Assembly (NCBI RefSeq): GCF_016342785.1 | Contig: NZ_JAEINH010000003.1 | Location: 62,001-126,000, forward strand | Direction of reading: 5' to 3' | Length of the DNA: 64,000 nucleotides | DNA from: Sanguibacter suaedae | GTDB lineage: Bacteria; Actinomycetota; Actinomycetes; Actinomycetales; Cellulomonadaceae | Shown: positions 1 to 8,772 of the stretch, one piece after another | How positions within the stretch are numbered: position 1 is the first letter of the stretch | Layout of the letters: each line of letters opens with the position of its first letter | Program-made: the position numbers and the translations under genes | The notes under the pieces: model-generated | Told to the model about the DNA's origin: nothing | Database searches by the model: none | Seen by the model: only the letters and a program-made list of their open reading frames with translations

Positions 1-556
1 TGCCGGTGTAGCGGCGGAAGTCGAGGGGCTCGCCGATGACGATGCCGATCCGCATCGGGCGCGGGATGCGGCGGCCGATCGGCTGCGCCTTGTCCGTGCC
101 GACCATCGCGACGGGCACGACCGGGGCACCGGACTCGAGAGCGAGGCGCGCGACCCCCGTCTTGCCGCGGTAGAGACGGCCGTCGGGGCTGCGCGTGCCC
201 TCCGGGTAGATCCCGAAGAGCCCGCCCTCGTCGAGGCGCTTGAGACCCGTCCGCAACGCCGCCTCGCTCGCCTTGCCGCCGGACCTGTCGACGGGGATCG
301 TCCCGACGCCCCGCATGAACCCTGCAGTGATCCGCCCCTTGAGGCCGGTGCCCGTGAAGTACTCGGACTTGCCGATGAAGACGATCTCCCGGTCGAGGAC
401 CAGCGGGAGGATGAACGAGTCGATGACGGCGAGGTGGTTGCTCGCGACGATGGCGGGGCCGTCACCGGGGATGTTCTCGATGCCACGGACCCAGGGACGG
501 AACAGCACGCGAAGCAACGGTCCGACGAGGACCCGCTTCATCAGCCAGTAGAACAA
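1..556 (-). CDS. plsC: 1-acyl-sn-glycerol-3-phosphate acyltransferase (PlsC family), partial
   Basis: Membrane-associated acyltransferase of phospholipid synthesis, which transfers an acyl group to lysophosphatidate. The 3' end lies beyond the left edge of the window, so about 185 codons are visible. Family block I, NHLAVID, falls at residues 40-46 and supplies the catalytic His41/Asp46 pair; block III, PEGTRS, falls at 118-123. The chosen start is TTG at 556, preceded by an AGGAGG Shine-Dalgarno at 561-566. An in-frame ATG at 541 is the alternative and has no ribosome site. It diverges from the small membrane protein at 616. The family assignment is firm; substrate preference cannot be read from sequence. 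Confidence 0.9.
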   Translation of the reverse strand, partial: MFYWLMKRVLVGPLLRVLFRPWVRGIENIPGDGPAIVASNHLAVIDSFILPLVLDREIVFIGKSEYFTGTGLKGRITAGFMRGVGTIPVDRSGGKASEAALRTGLKRLDEGGLFGIYPEGTRSPDGRLYRGKTGVARLALESGAPVVPVAMVGTDKAQPIGRRIPRPMRIGIVIGEPLDFRRYTG

Positions 557-615
557 CCCGCCTCCTCATGCGCCTCGCATTCGCGGGACTCTCATCCGAC
601 TCTAGAGTGATCCCC

Positions 616-1152
616 ATGCCAGGAACCACCGACGACCCCGAGAACGTGCCGGACGACGCCGCACCGTCCGGGTCGGGCCCTGCGAGCGACCCGTCCGACC
701 GGAGCACGACCGACGAGGCCTGGGCCCGGATCGTCGCGGAGCTCTCCGATCTTTCCACGGATCCCGAGCCGGAACGAACTCCGTCCGGCGAGGACGGCCC
801 TCCCCCGGCCGAGGTCCTCGGATTTCCGACCGCCCCGTGGGTCGGCTCCCCACGCACCCCGCGACCGTCGGCCTCGGGCCCTCGCGACTGGGACGGGGAC
901 GACGGCGACGAGGGCGAGTTCGTGCCTCCCGACCCCGGTTTCCGTCTCGGGGACGACAAGGTCAGGAACCTGGGATGGGCGGCCGTCGTCGCCGCTCCCC
1001 TGCTCGGTGTCCTCGCCGCGATCTTCTGGAGGACCGCACCGACAGAGCTCTTCGTGGCCGCGACCGCCGTGTTCCTCACCGGCGTCGGTGTACTCGTGTG
1101 GCGGCTTCCGACCGACCGGGACGACCCGGGCGACGGCGGTGCCGTCGTCTGA
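616..1152 (+). CDS. Acidic actinobacterial membrane protein of unknown function
   Basis: A 178-residue protein. The first ~115 residues are rich in Asp, Glu, Pro and Ser and are probably disordered. Two hydrophobic segments follow, at about residues 120-138 and 142-160, joined by a short loop, and the tail is charged. No enzyme motif is visible. The start ATG at 616 is chosen because TAGAGT at 603-608 lies exactly 7 nt upstream, fitting the leaderless signature seen across the window; an in-frame start at 568 would put the promoter inside the gene. Its stop is 2 nt from the stop of the convergent ROK kinase. Function unknown. Confidence 0.65.
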   Translation: MPGTTDDPENVPDDAAPSGSGPASDPSDRSTTDEAWARIVAELSDLSTDPEPERTPSGEDGPPPAEVLGFPTAPWVGSPRTPRPSASGPRDWDGDDGDEGEFVPPDPGFRLGDDKVRNLGWAAVVAAPLLGVLAAIFWRTAPTELFVAATAVFLTGVGVLVWRLPTDRDDPGDGGAVV

Positions 1153-1154
1153 GA

Positions 1155-2099
1155 TCAGAGGCGAGCGAGGTCGGCCGCGCCGACGATCCCGGCCTCGTTG
1201 CCGAGCGCGGCGAGCTCGATCCGCGCCTCGGGCCGGTGACCGCGGGCCGGGAGTGCCTCGGCGTAAGCCTCGCGGGCCGGCTTGAGGAGGAGGTCCCCCG
1301 CGGCACCGACGCCGCCGCCCACGACGATGAGCTCGGGGTCGAGCAGGGCGGCGACGGACGCCGAGCCCTCACCGATCCAGCGCCCGAGGTCCGCGAGGAG
1401 CTCGATCGAGAGTGCGTCGCCCGACTGCGCGGCGAGGGTGACGAGCGGACCGGTGATCGCCTCGGCGACCCCTTCCGCCAGGTCGAGCAGGTACGCCGCC
1501 TCCCTGGGGCGCGAGATCGCTGCGGCCCGCGCGTCGCGGACGAGCGCCGAGCCGGAGGCGTACTGCTCCCAGCAGCCCTCGTGCCCGCACCCGCAGTAGT
1601 GGCCGCTCGGGACGACCCGCATGTGTCCCACCTCCGCGGCCATACCCCACCGTCCGCGCACGAGCTCGTTGCCGACGACGACCGCGCCGCCGAGCCCCGT
1701 ACCCACCGTGAGCATGAGCATGTCTGTCGCCTCGCGGCCCACACCGAAGCGGAACTCGGCCCAGCCCGCGGCGTTCGCGTCGTTCTCGACGACGATCGGG
1801 ACGTCGTCGCCCAGGAGCGCTCCCACGCGCCTGGCGATCGGGTAGTCCCTCCATGCGATGTTCGGTGCGAACAGCACGGAGGTCCGGTCGGGGCTGACGA
1901 ACCCTGCAGCGGCGAGACCGACGGCCCCCACCTCGTGGTCGCGCGACAGCACCGCATACACCTCGGCGATCGCACGGTCGATGCTCGACGCGTCGTCGGG
2001 CTCCGTGCTGACTCGCGTCTGAGCGAGGATCCGACCCTCCTCGTCGACCACCCCGGCCGCGATCTTGGTCCCGCCGATGTCGACCCCGATGGCGTGCAT
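1155..2099 (-). CDS. ROK-family sugar kinase (glucokinase type)
   Basis: A 314-residue ROK kinase that probably phosphorylates glucose at C6 in the cytosol using ATP. Visible features are the phosphate-binding DIGGTK at residues 7-12, VENDAN at 104-109 carrying the catalytic Asp, EVGHM at 156-160, and the ROK zinc motif CGCGHEGC at 169-176. The start ATG at 2099 has a GAGG ribosome site and a normal leader. There is no N-terminal helix-turn-helix, so it is a kinase and not a ROK repressor. N-acetylglucosamine or N-acetylmannosamine kinase activity cannot be excluded. A second ROK-fold gene, ppgK, lies at 53.8 kb. Confidence 0.88.
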   Translation of the reverse strand: MHAIGVDIGGTKIAAGVVDEEGRILAQTRVSTEPDDASSIDRAIAEVYAVLSRDHEVGAVGLAAAGFVSPDRTSVLFAPNIAWRDYPIARRVGALLGDDVPIVVENDANAAGWAEFRFGVGREATDMLMLTVGTGLGGAVVVGNELVRGRWGMAAEVGHMRVVPSGHYCGCGHEGCWEQYASGSALVRDARAAAISRPREAAYLLDLAEGVAEAITGPLVTLAAQSGDALSIELLADLGRWIGEGSASVAALLDPELIVVGGGVGAAGDLLLKPAREAYAEALPARGHRPEARIELAALGNEAGIVGAADLARL

Positions 2100-2235
2100 G
2101 AACTGTTCCTCGCTCACTTGGTGTTGGCGCACGAGCGTGCGACCCGGATGAAGCCTACTCACCTCGACGGGCACGGTGCACACAGCCCGAGTTGTAGGGT
2201 CTACCCACCATCGACCAACTGTCACTGGAGCCAGA

Positions 2236-4053
2236 ATGGACGAGTTCAGCACCCCACCGATCATCACGGTGCCCCCCGAGAAGAACCTCAACGACCTCCT
2301 GCTCGCCCGCGTCGCATCGACCGGTGACGCCCCCCTCATGGAGCGCAAGGACGTCGGTGCCAGCACCTGGACCCCTGTCACGGCACGAGACTTCGACGCC
2401 GAGGTCGTCGCTGTCGCGAAGGGTTTCGTCGCCGCCGGGATCGAGGTCGGGGACCACGTCGGGATCATGTCCCGCACCCGGTACGAGTGGTCGTTGCTCG
2501 ACTGGGCGGTGTGGGCGGCCGGTGCCGTCTCCGTGCCCCTCTACGAGACGTCGAGCGCCGAGCAGGTCGAGTGGATCCTCACCGACGCGGAGGTCAGGTT
2601 CCTGGTCGTGGAGACGCAGGAGCACGCCTCGACCGTCGACGAGGTCCGGGGCTCCGTCCCCGGCCTCCTCGACGTGGCCGTCATCGACGACGGCGCCGTG
2701 GCCACGCTCACCAGGGCCGGCGCGGCCGTCAGCGACGAGGAGATCGCCCGCCGCCGGAGGGCGGCGCGCCTCGCCGACGTCGCGACCGTCATCTACACCT
2801 CCGGGACGACGGGGCGCCCCAAGGGGGCGGAGCTCACGCACGAGAACTTCTACGCCCTCACCGTCAACGCCACCGAGCGGCTCAAGGAGGTCCTGCACCA
2901 CGGTGCACGACGCACCCTCCTCTTCATGCCACTCGCGCACGTCTTCGCACGGTTCATCCACGTGCTCGTCGTGCCGGCCGGGTCCGTTCTCGGGCACACG
3001 CCGGACACGAGGACCCTTCTCGAGGACCTCGCGTCGTACCGGCCCACGTACATCCTGTCCGTGCCTAGGGTCTTCGAGAAGGTCTACAACTCCTCGGAGC
3101 AGAAGGCGGCGGCCGGCGGCAAGGTGAAGATCTTCCGCTGGGCGGCACGGACCGCCATCGCCTACTCGAGGGCGCTGGACCGCGGCGGCCCCGGCATCGC
3201 GTTACGCGTCCAGCACACCGTGGCCGACGCGCTCGTGCTCAAGAAGATCCGGGCCGCCCTCGGGGGGCAGAACAAGTACGCCGTCTCCGGGGGCGCCGCG
3301 CTCGGCGAGCGCCTGGGGCACTTCTACCGAGGCGTCGGGCTCACCGTCCTCGAGGGGTACGGGCTGACGGAGACGACGGCACCCACGAGCGTCAGCCTCC
3401 CGGACAGGGTGAAGATCGGCACCGTGGGGCCACCGCTGCCCGGACACTCGGTGCGCATCGACGACGACGGCGAGGTACTCATCAGGGGGCCGCACGTCTT
3501 CGCCGGCTACCGGAACAACCCCGAGGCCACCGCGGAGGCCTTCGACGACGGGTGGTTCCGCTCCGGTGACCTCGGCAGCCTGGACGAGGACGGCTGCCTG
3601 CGGATCACCGGACGCAAGAAGGAGATCATCGTGACCGCGGGCGGGAAGAACGTCGCACCCGCGGTGCTCGAGGACCGCCTGCGGGCGCACCCGCTGGTCT
3701 CGCAGGTCGTCGTGGTCGGCGACGCCCAACCGTTCATCGCCGCCCTCGTGACCCTCGACGCCGAAGGGCTCCCGGGGTGGTTGTCGACGCACGGCAAGTC
3801 CCCGATGTCCGTCGAGGAGGCCGTCGAGGACCCCGACGTGCTCGCATCCATCGACGCCGCCGTGCAGCGGACGAACAAGGCCGTCTCGCGGGCGGAGTCC
3901 ATCCGGAAGATCTCGCTCCTGCCGACCGACTTCACGATCGAGAACGGCTATCTCACGCCGTCGCTCAAGGTGAAGAGGTCGCTCGTCATCCGCGACTACG
4001 TGGGCGAGATCGACGCGATCTACGCCGACGTGCAGCGCTCCGACCGGGACTGA
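2236..4053 (+). CDS. fadD: Long-chain fatty-acid--CoA ligase
   Basis: A 605-residue AMP-forming acyl-CoA synthetase that activates free fatty acids for lipid synthesis or beta-oxidation. The P-loop-like signature YTSGTTGRPKG is at residues 187-197; EGYGLTET follows in the middle of the chain and the GWFRSGDLG/GRKKEII hinge region near the C-terminus. Length is normal for the long-chain class. The start ATG at 2236 follows GGAG; a TAGGGT box about 40 nt upstream would give a short leader. It runs divergently from the ROK kinase. Chain-length specificity is inferred from overall resemblance only. Confidence 0.88.
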   Translation: MDEFSTPPIITVPPEKNLNDLLLARVASTGDAPLMERKDVGASTWTPVTARDFDAEVVAVAKGFVAAGIEVGDHVGIMSRTRYEWSLLDWAVWAAGAVSVPLYETSSAEQVEWILTDAEVRFLVVETQEHASTVDEVRGSVPGLLDVAVIDDGAVATLTRAGAAVSDEEIARRRRAARLADVATVIYTSGTTGRPKGAELTHENFYALTVNATERLKEVLHHGARRTLLFMPLAHVFARFIHVLVVPAGSVLGHTPDTRTLLEDLASYRPTYILSVPRVFEKVYNSSEQKAAAGGKVKIFRWAARTAIAYSRALDRGGPGIALRVQHTVADALVLKKIRAALGGQNKYAVSGGAALGERLGHFYRGVGLTVLEGYGLTETTAPTSVSLPDRVKIGTVGPPLPGHSVRIDDDGEVLIRGPHVFAGYRNNPEATAEAFDDGWFRSGDLGSLDEDGCLRITGRKKEIIVTAGGKNVAPAVLEDRLRAHPLVSQVVVVGDAQPFIAALVTLDAEGLPGWLSTHGKSPMSVEEAVEDPDVLASIDAAVQRTNKAVSRAESIRKISLLPTDFTIENGYLTPSLKVKRSLVIRDYVGEIDAIYADVQRSDRD

Positions 4054-4055
4054 CG

Positions 4056-4107
4056 GGGCCCGTCCGCCAGGAGCCCGCCGCCGACCTGTGAGGACGGCGA
4101 CGGGCCC
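4056..4107 (+). terminator. Possible terminator after fadD
   Basis: GGGCCCGTC at 4056-4064 is complementary to GACGGGCCC at 4099-4107, leaving a 34-nt loop with further GC-rich pairing possible. It lies right after the fadD stop and before the TAGCCT box of the next gene. The long loop and absence of a T-run keep confidence modest. Confidence 0.4.
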
Positions 4108-4139
4108 GCGGTGTCGGTGGGCGCCCTTAGCCTCTCCGC

Positions 4140-5990
4140 ATGTCTTCCGGAACTCTCGCCCAGGAGCCGCGGCCCGCCTCCGGTGCCCGTGCCGCAGGCC
4201 GACGTCTCGTGGCGTCGGCCCCGGCGGCGGCCGGCCACGGCACGCCGGACCACCGGTCCGGGCTGCCGTTCCAGCCGGCTCTCGACGAGCTGGGAACCCC
4301 GCTCCACGAGGTCACCTTCGTGGTGGTCGACCTCGAGACCACGGGCGGGTCACCTCGCGACTGCGGGATCACCGAGATCGGCGCGGTGAAGGTCCGTGGG
4401 GGTGAGGTGGTGGGCGAGCTCCAGACGCTCGTCGACCCCGGTGTCCCTGTGCCGGCCTTCATCGCGCGGCTCACCGGGATCACCACGTCGATGGTCCTCG
4501 GGGCACCCCGGATCGAGGCCGTCCTGCCGTCGTTCCTCGAGTTCGCGAGAGGAAGCGTGCTCGTCGCCCACAACGCCCCGTTCGACGTCTCGTTCCTCAA
4601 GGCCGCCGCCACCCGGATGGACCTCGCCTGGCCGGACAACCCCGTCGTCGACACCGTGGCTCTCGCCCGCCGCGTGGTCACCCGGGACGAGGCCCCCAAC
4701 CACAAGCTGGCGACGCTCGCGGCCCTCTTCCGCGCGACCATCACACCGGACCACCGGGCCCTGTCAGACGCGCGAGCGACCGTCGACGTCCTCCACGCCC
4801 TCCTCGCCCGGCTCGCCCCGCTGGGCATCACCCACCTCGAGGACCTCGCGACGGCCACGGACCCGGTGCCCCCGGACGTCCGGCGCAAACGGCACCTGGC
4901 CGACGGGCTCCCCGCCGGCCCAGGGGTCTACATGTTCGTCGGTCCCCGGCAGGAGGTCCTCTACGTCGGGACGTCGACGTCGGTCGCCAGGCGGGTGCGG
5001 TCGTACTTCACCGCCTCGGAGAAACGGCGGCGCATGACGGAGATGGTGCGGATCGCCGAGTCCGTCCGGGCGGTACCGTGCGCTACCGAGCTCGAGGCGC
5101 GGGTCCGGGAGCTCCGTCTCATCACCGAGCACGCCCCCAGGTACAACAGCCGGTCCAAGCACCCGGAGCGCATGCACTGGGTCAGCCTCACCACCGAGGC
5201 GTACCCGCGCCTCACCGTCCTGCGCCAGCTCCGCAGCACGGCCGACGGCCCGGTGCCGCACGTCGGGCCGTTCTCCTCTCGCGGCCGCGCCCAGGAAGCT
5301 CTCGAGGCCTTGCACGCCACCCACGACGTCCGGCAGTGCACCACACGCCTGCCGCTGAACCCGTCCGAGAAGGCCGCACCCTGTGTGCTCGCGGAGATGG
5401 GACGCTGCGGTGCGCCGTGCGTCCCCGAGGGGCGACGGCCCGCCTCCGCGCCCCGCGTTCCTTACGCCGACGTCGTGGCCGACGTCGCGACGACCATGTC
5501 GGGCGACCCCTCCACCGTGGTCAACGCCCTGGGTCGTCGGATCAGGGACCTGTCCCGCGACGAACGGTTCGAGGACGCCGCGAACGAGCGGGACCGACTG
5601 CAGTCCTTCCTCGGCGGGGCTGCACGCGCGCAGCGGGCGCGCCCGCTGCGCGAGTGTGCCGAGCTCGTCGCCGCACGTCCGCGGACCGAGGGCGGGTGGG
5701 AGATCGTCGTGGTCCGTCACGGACGGCTCGCGTCCACCGCCGTGTGCGGACCGCACGACGACCCTCATGCGACCGTGCGCTCCGCCGTCGCGCTCGCCGA
5801 GGACGTCGCTCCGCCGACGCCGTCGGCCCCGGCCTGCCACCCCGAGGAGACCGACATCGTGCTCGCTTGGCTCCGCACGCCCGGTGTGCGTCTCGTCTCG
5901 GTCACCGATCCCCAGACCTGCCCTGTGGGCGGGGCCGAGCGGTACCTGACGGACACGACGACCGCCGAGGTCGTGTCGAACGTCGTCTAG
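4140..5990 (+). CDS. DEDDh exonuclease fused to a UvrC-like GIY-YIG domain
   Basis: A 616-residue protein of two nucleases. Residues ~58-225 form a DnaQ/PolC-type 3'-5' exonuclease with DLE at 64-66 (two catalytic acids), HNAPFD, and a final HRALSDARATVD block giving the His and last Asp of DEDDh. Residues ~250-340 resemble the UvrC N-terminal GIY-YIG domain (GVYMF, then VLYVGTSTS), followed by UvrC-like sequence including AAPCVLAEMGRCGAPC. The UvrC C-terminal endonuclease and HhH domains are absent. The fusion is known in Actinomycetota; a repair role is likely but the substrate is unknown. Start ATG 4140 has TAGCCT at 4128-4133, 6 nt upstream, so it is probably leaderless. Confidence 0.82.
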   Translation: MSSGTLAQEPRPASGARAAGRRLVASAPAAAGHGTPDHRSGLPFQPALDELGTPLHEVTFVVVDLETTGGSPRDCGITEIGAVKVRGGEVVGELQTLVDPGVPVPAFIARLTGITTSMVLGAPRIEAVLPSFLEFARGSVLVAHNAPFDVSFLKAAATRMDLAWPDNPVVDTVALARRVVTRDEAPNHKLATLAALFRATITPDHRALSDARATVDVLHALLARLAPLGITHLEDLATATDPVPPDVRRKRHLADGLPAGPGVYMFVGPRQEVLYVGTSTSVARRVRSYFTASEKRRRMTEMVRIAESVRAVPCATELEARVRELRLITEHAPRYNSRSKHPERMHWVSLTTEAYPRLTVLRQLRSTADGPVPHVGPFSSRGRAQEALEALHATHDVRQCTTRLPLNPSEKAAPCVLAEMGRCGAPCVPEGRRPASAPRVPYADVVADVATTMSGDPSTVVNALGRRIRDLSRDERFEDAANERDRLQSFLGGAARAQRARPLRECAELVAARPRTEGGWEIVVVRHGRLASTAVCGPHDDPHATVRSAVALAEDVAPPTPSAPACHPEETDIVLAWLRTPGVRLVSVTDPQTCPVGGAERYLTDTTTAEVVSNVV

Positions 5991-6056
5991 GGCATGATCG
6001 GACCAGCAGCGCGGCCCGCACCCGGAGCCGCCCACCCGACACCGAGGAGCGAACGG

Positions 6057-6338
6057 ATGCCCACCGCCATCGTCATGATCGACACGGAGCAGGCCCGGAT
6101 CCCTGAGGTGGCGACGACCGTCGCCGAGGTCGACGGGGTCACCGCTGTCTACTCGGTGACCGGCGAGGTCGACCTCATCGCGATGGTCCGGGTCACCGAG
6201 CACCACGAGCTGGCCGACGTCATCGCCGACCGGATCTCCAAGGTGCCCGGCGTCGTACGGACGCGCACGTACCTGGCCTTCCGGGAGTACTCGAGCAGCG
6301 ACCTCGACGCCGCCTTCGCGCTGGGCCTCGAGGACTGA
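6057..6338 (+). CDS. Stand-alone Lrp/AsnC ligand-binding (RAM) domain protein
   Basis: A 93-residue protein made only of the alpha-beta effector-binding domain found at the C-terminus of Lrp/AsnC regulators; the DNA-binding helix-turn-helix is missing. The pattern VDGVTAVYSVTGEVDLIAMV, then VPGVVRTRTYLAF, is typical of the RAM fold. Such proteins can oligomerise alone or with full-length Lrp proteins and may sense amino acids. The start ATG at 6057 has GAGGAGC upstream. It is convergent with trpD, with only 1 nt between stops; proximity to a tryptophan gene suggests but does not show a link. Confidence 0.85.
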   Translation: MPTAIVMIDTEQARIPEVATTVAEVDGVTAVYSVTGEVDLIAMVRVTEHHELADVIADRISKVPGVVRTRTYLAFREYSSSDLDAAFALGLED

Positions 6339-6339
6339 C

Positions 6340-7395
6340 TCAGCGCGCCGCGGCCCACCGGTCGAGCACGGTGCGTGCACCACCCGAGTCGACCGCCTCG
6401 CGAGCGTGCTCGATCCCGCGGGCGAGCCGGTCGACGAGGGAGCCGTCGGACATGCCCTCGAGGGAGCCGTCCGCGACGAGCGCGGCTGCTGCGTTGAGAA
6501 GGACGGTCTCCCGGACGGCGCCGTCCTCCCCGTCGACGACCCGTCGAGCGACGGCAGCGTTGTAGGCCGCGTCGGCGCCACGGAGCTCTGCGACCGTCGT
6601 CGGTCGCAGGCCGAGCTCGGAGACCGGGTCGAGGGAGTGCTCGACGACGTGTCCGTCACGGACCTCCCAGACCGTGGCCACCGAGGTGGCCGCGAGCTCG
6701 TCGAGACCGTCGCCTCCCCTGAAGACGAGCGCTCTGGTCCCTCGCGCGGCGAAGACTCCCGCCATGATCGGCGCCAGGTCCGGGTCGCTCACGCCGACCG
6801 CCGTCGCCCCCGGTTGCGCGGGGTTCGTCAACGGGCCGAGGAAGTTGAACGCCGTGGGCAGGCCGAGCTCCCGGCGAGCCGAGGCCGCGTGCCGCATGGA
6901 GGGGTGGAACACCTGGGCGAAGCAGAACGTGATGCCCACCTCGGTGGCCAGAGCAGCCACTCGCTCCGGCGAGTGGTCGAGCCGCACACCGAGCGCCTCG
7001 AGGACGTCCGCGGACCCCGAGGAGGACGAGGACGCACGGTTGCCGTGCTTGACGACCCGGAGCCCCGTGCCGGCCAGGACGATGGCTGCCATCGTCGAGA
7101 CGTTGACCGTGTGCGACCGGTCCCCGCCGGTCCCCACGATGTCCACCGAGGGCCCGTCCACGCTGAACCGGACGGCGTGGCGGAGCATCGCGTCGGCCAG
7201 GCCGGTGACCTCGTCGACCGTCTCGCCCTTCGAGCGCAGTGCCACGAGGAACCCGGCGAGCTGGACCGGCGTCGACCCCCCGGTCATCACCGTGTCCATC
7301 GCCCACGCGGTCTGCTCGGCGGTGAGGTCCTCTCCCGCGATCAGCGACGCGGTGAGGTCCTGCCACGTGGACCGCGGGCTGCCGGCACCGGTCAC
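6340..7395 (-). CDS. trpD: Anthranilate phosphoribosyltransferase
   Basis: A 351-residue enzyme transferring phosphoribose from PRPP to anthranilate, the second committed step of tryptophan synthesis, in the cytosol. The PRPP/Mg site [17 protein letters not shown] and the [21 protein letters not shown] block are intact, and length is standard. The start is GTG at 7395, overlapping the stop of the upstream response regulator by 4 nt (GTGA), so the two are probably translationally coupled. No other trp gene is in the window, so trpD is separated from any trp operon, as in many actinobacteria. Confidence 0.93.
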   Translation of the reverse strand: MTGAGSPRSTWQDLTASLIAGEDLTAEQTAWAMDTVMTGGSTPVQLAGFLVALRSKGETVDEVTGLADAMLRHAVRFSVDGPSVDIVGTGGDRSHTVNVSTMAAIVLAGTGLRVVKHGNRASSSSSGSADVLEALGVRLDHSPERVAALATEVGITFCFAQVFHPSMRHAASARRELGLPTAFNFLGPLTNPAQPGATAVGVSDPDLAPIMAGVFAARGTRALVFRGGDGLDELAATSVATVWEVRDGHVVEHSLDPVSELGLRPTTVAELRGADAAYNAAVARRVVDGEDGAVRETVLLNAAAALVADGSLEGMSDGSLVDRLARGIEHAREAVDSGGARTVLDRWAAAR

Positions 7396-7813
7396 AGCGC
7401 CGCCTGCGCGGACGCCGCGACGAACGGGCGGACGGCCCGCTGCAGCTCGAGGGGATCGAGCGGCCGGGGCACGGCGGCGTCCGCGAGCGACCACGACGCG
7501 AGCCAGGCGTCCTGGGGCCTACCGGTGAGGAGCACGACGGGGGGCACCGGAAGACCTCGTTCTTCAGCTGGCGGCACACGCCCATGCCTCCGGCCTTGTC
7601 CGCCTCGCCGTCGAGGATCATGAGGTCCAGCCCACCGCGGTCCGCGCGGGCGACGACCGCGGCGTGGGTCGCGACCTCCACCCACTCGATCGACGGACCG
7701 CCGCCACCGGCGACGTCCCCGACCGCGGCGCGCACCGCCGCGCGCACCGAGCTGTCGTCGCTGTAGAGCAGGACCGTGCGCTGCAGGTCGGAGCCGGGAC
7801 CGTTCGTCGACAT
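7392..7813 (-). pseudogene. Response-regulator receiver-like protein, frameshifted
   Basis: Reading from ATG 7813 gives an N-terminal receiver-like half (LQRTVLLYSDDSSVRAAV, then LDLMILDGEA with the phospho-acceptor-like Asp, then GGMGVCRQLKNEVF). The frame is then lost. The C-terminal half resumes in another frame as [18 protein letters not shown], ending with [15 protein letters not shown] at 7392. The break is at the six-G run at 7539-7544: one extra base would join the halves into a ~140-residue single-domain receiver. There is no output domain. It overlaps trpD by 4 nt. It is either a true pseudogene or a homopolymer sequencing error; the halves are otherwise well conserved, which favours error or a very recent mutation. 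Confidence 0.7.
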
Positions 7814-8045
7814 GTGCATCCTCGCTTTCGGGCTGGGTGGGCGTCGGCGCCCTCCCTGGAGACTACTGGGCTCGACCCTCCCGACGAAGGAGGTCGCCAC
7901 AGGGCGGCCGCGGCACCGTCGATTTCGTGACACTTCGACGACGTGCGTCATGAGAAGGTGCTCCCGCCCCCGCAAAGCGCCCCATTGTGAGATTCAACCC
8001 CCCGAATCGTTAGGTCCTAGGACCCACGCACACCCCTTCGTCGGC

Positions 8046-8058
8046 CATAATGAATCTT
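8046..8058 (+). promoter_or_regulatory. -10-like box of ctaE (leaderless)
   Basis: CATAAT at 8046-8051 sits 7 nt before the GTG at 8059. The 245-nt gap between the divergent regulator (7813) and ctaE holds no ORF with support and presumably carries both promoters. No clear -35 is visible. Confidence 0.5.
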
Positions 8059-8700
8059 GTGTCGACTGCAACGGCTGCCCCCAACGCCCAACACCACGTG
8101 AGCGTCAACCGACCGAACCCTGTCTCGGTCGGGACGATCGTGTGGCTCGCGAGCGAGCTCATGTTCTTCGCGGGCCTCTTCGCGATGTACTTCACGATCC
8201 GCGCGACGATCCCCGCGGAGGAGTGGTCCGAGGGGACGGGTCACCTCAACCTGACCTTCGCCCTGATCAACACCTGCGTGCTGGTCGCGTCATCGGTGAC
8301 GTGCCAGATGGGCGTCTGGGCGGCGGAGCGGTTCCAGCCGCGCCGGTCCGGGTCGCTGCTCGCCTTCACCAAGTGGGGCATGAACGAGTGGATGACCCTG
8401 ACGTACCTCATGGGCGCCTTCTTCGTGGCGGGCCAGGTGTACGAGTACGCCGAGCTCGTCGAGCACGGCCTCACCATCTCCTCGAGCCCGTACGGCTCGG
8501 TCTTCTACCTGGCCACCGGCTTCCACGGCCTCCACGTCGTGGGTGGGCTGATCGCGTTCCTCTTCCTCCTGGGTCGCTCCTTCACCGCGAAGAAGTTCGG
8601 GCACCACGAGGCGACGACCGCCATCGTCGTGTCCTACTACTGGCACTTCGTCGACGTCGTCTGGATCGCGCTCTTCGGAGTCATCTACTTCCTCATGTAG
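8059..8700 (+). CDS. ctaE: Cytochrome c oxidase subunit III
   Basis: A 213-residue membrane subunit of the aa3 terminal oxidase with five predicted helices (for example [20 protein letters not shown], and [17 protein letters not shown]). It stabilises the catalytic subunit I and helps proton uptake. GTG 8059 is preferred over the in-frame ATG at 8050 because that ATG overlaps the CATAAT -10 box; the GTG then fits the 6-7 nt leaderless spacing found elsewhere. It leads the ctaE-qcrC-qcrA-qcrB operon, the usual actinobacterial order, while subunits I, II and IV are encoded in the opposite direction from 16.5 kb. Confidence 0.93.
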   Translation: MSTATAAPNAQHHVSVNRPNPVSVGTIVWLASELMFFAGLFAMYFTIRATIPAEEWSEGTGHLNLTFALINTCVLVASSVTCQMGVWAAERFQPRRSGSLLAFTKWGMNEWMTLTYLMGAFFVAGQVYEYAELVEHGLTISSSPYGSVFYLATGFHGLHVVGGLIAFLFLLGRSFTAKKFGHHEATTAIVVSYYWHFVDVVWIALFGVIYFLM

Positions 8701-8772
8701 CACCACACCGGCCGCGGGTCGCCCTCGGCCACCAGTTCCCTGCACCCCCATCTGCGAGACGAGGATCCATCC

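Noticed and set aside
462-1079. A 205-codon minus-strand ORF overlapping the first two genes
   Set aside because: Ser/Arg/Pro-rich shadow of the acidic membrane-protein gene; no motif.
8050-8058. ATG 8050 as the ctaE start
   Set aside because: It overlaps the CATAAT -10-like box, and GTG 8059 fits the spacing used by other genes.
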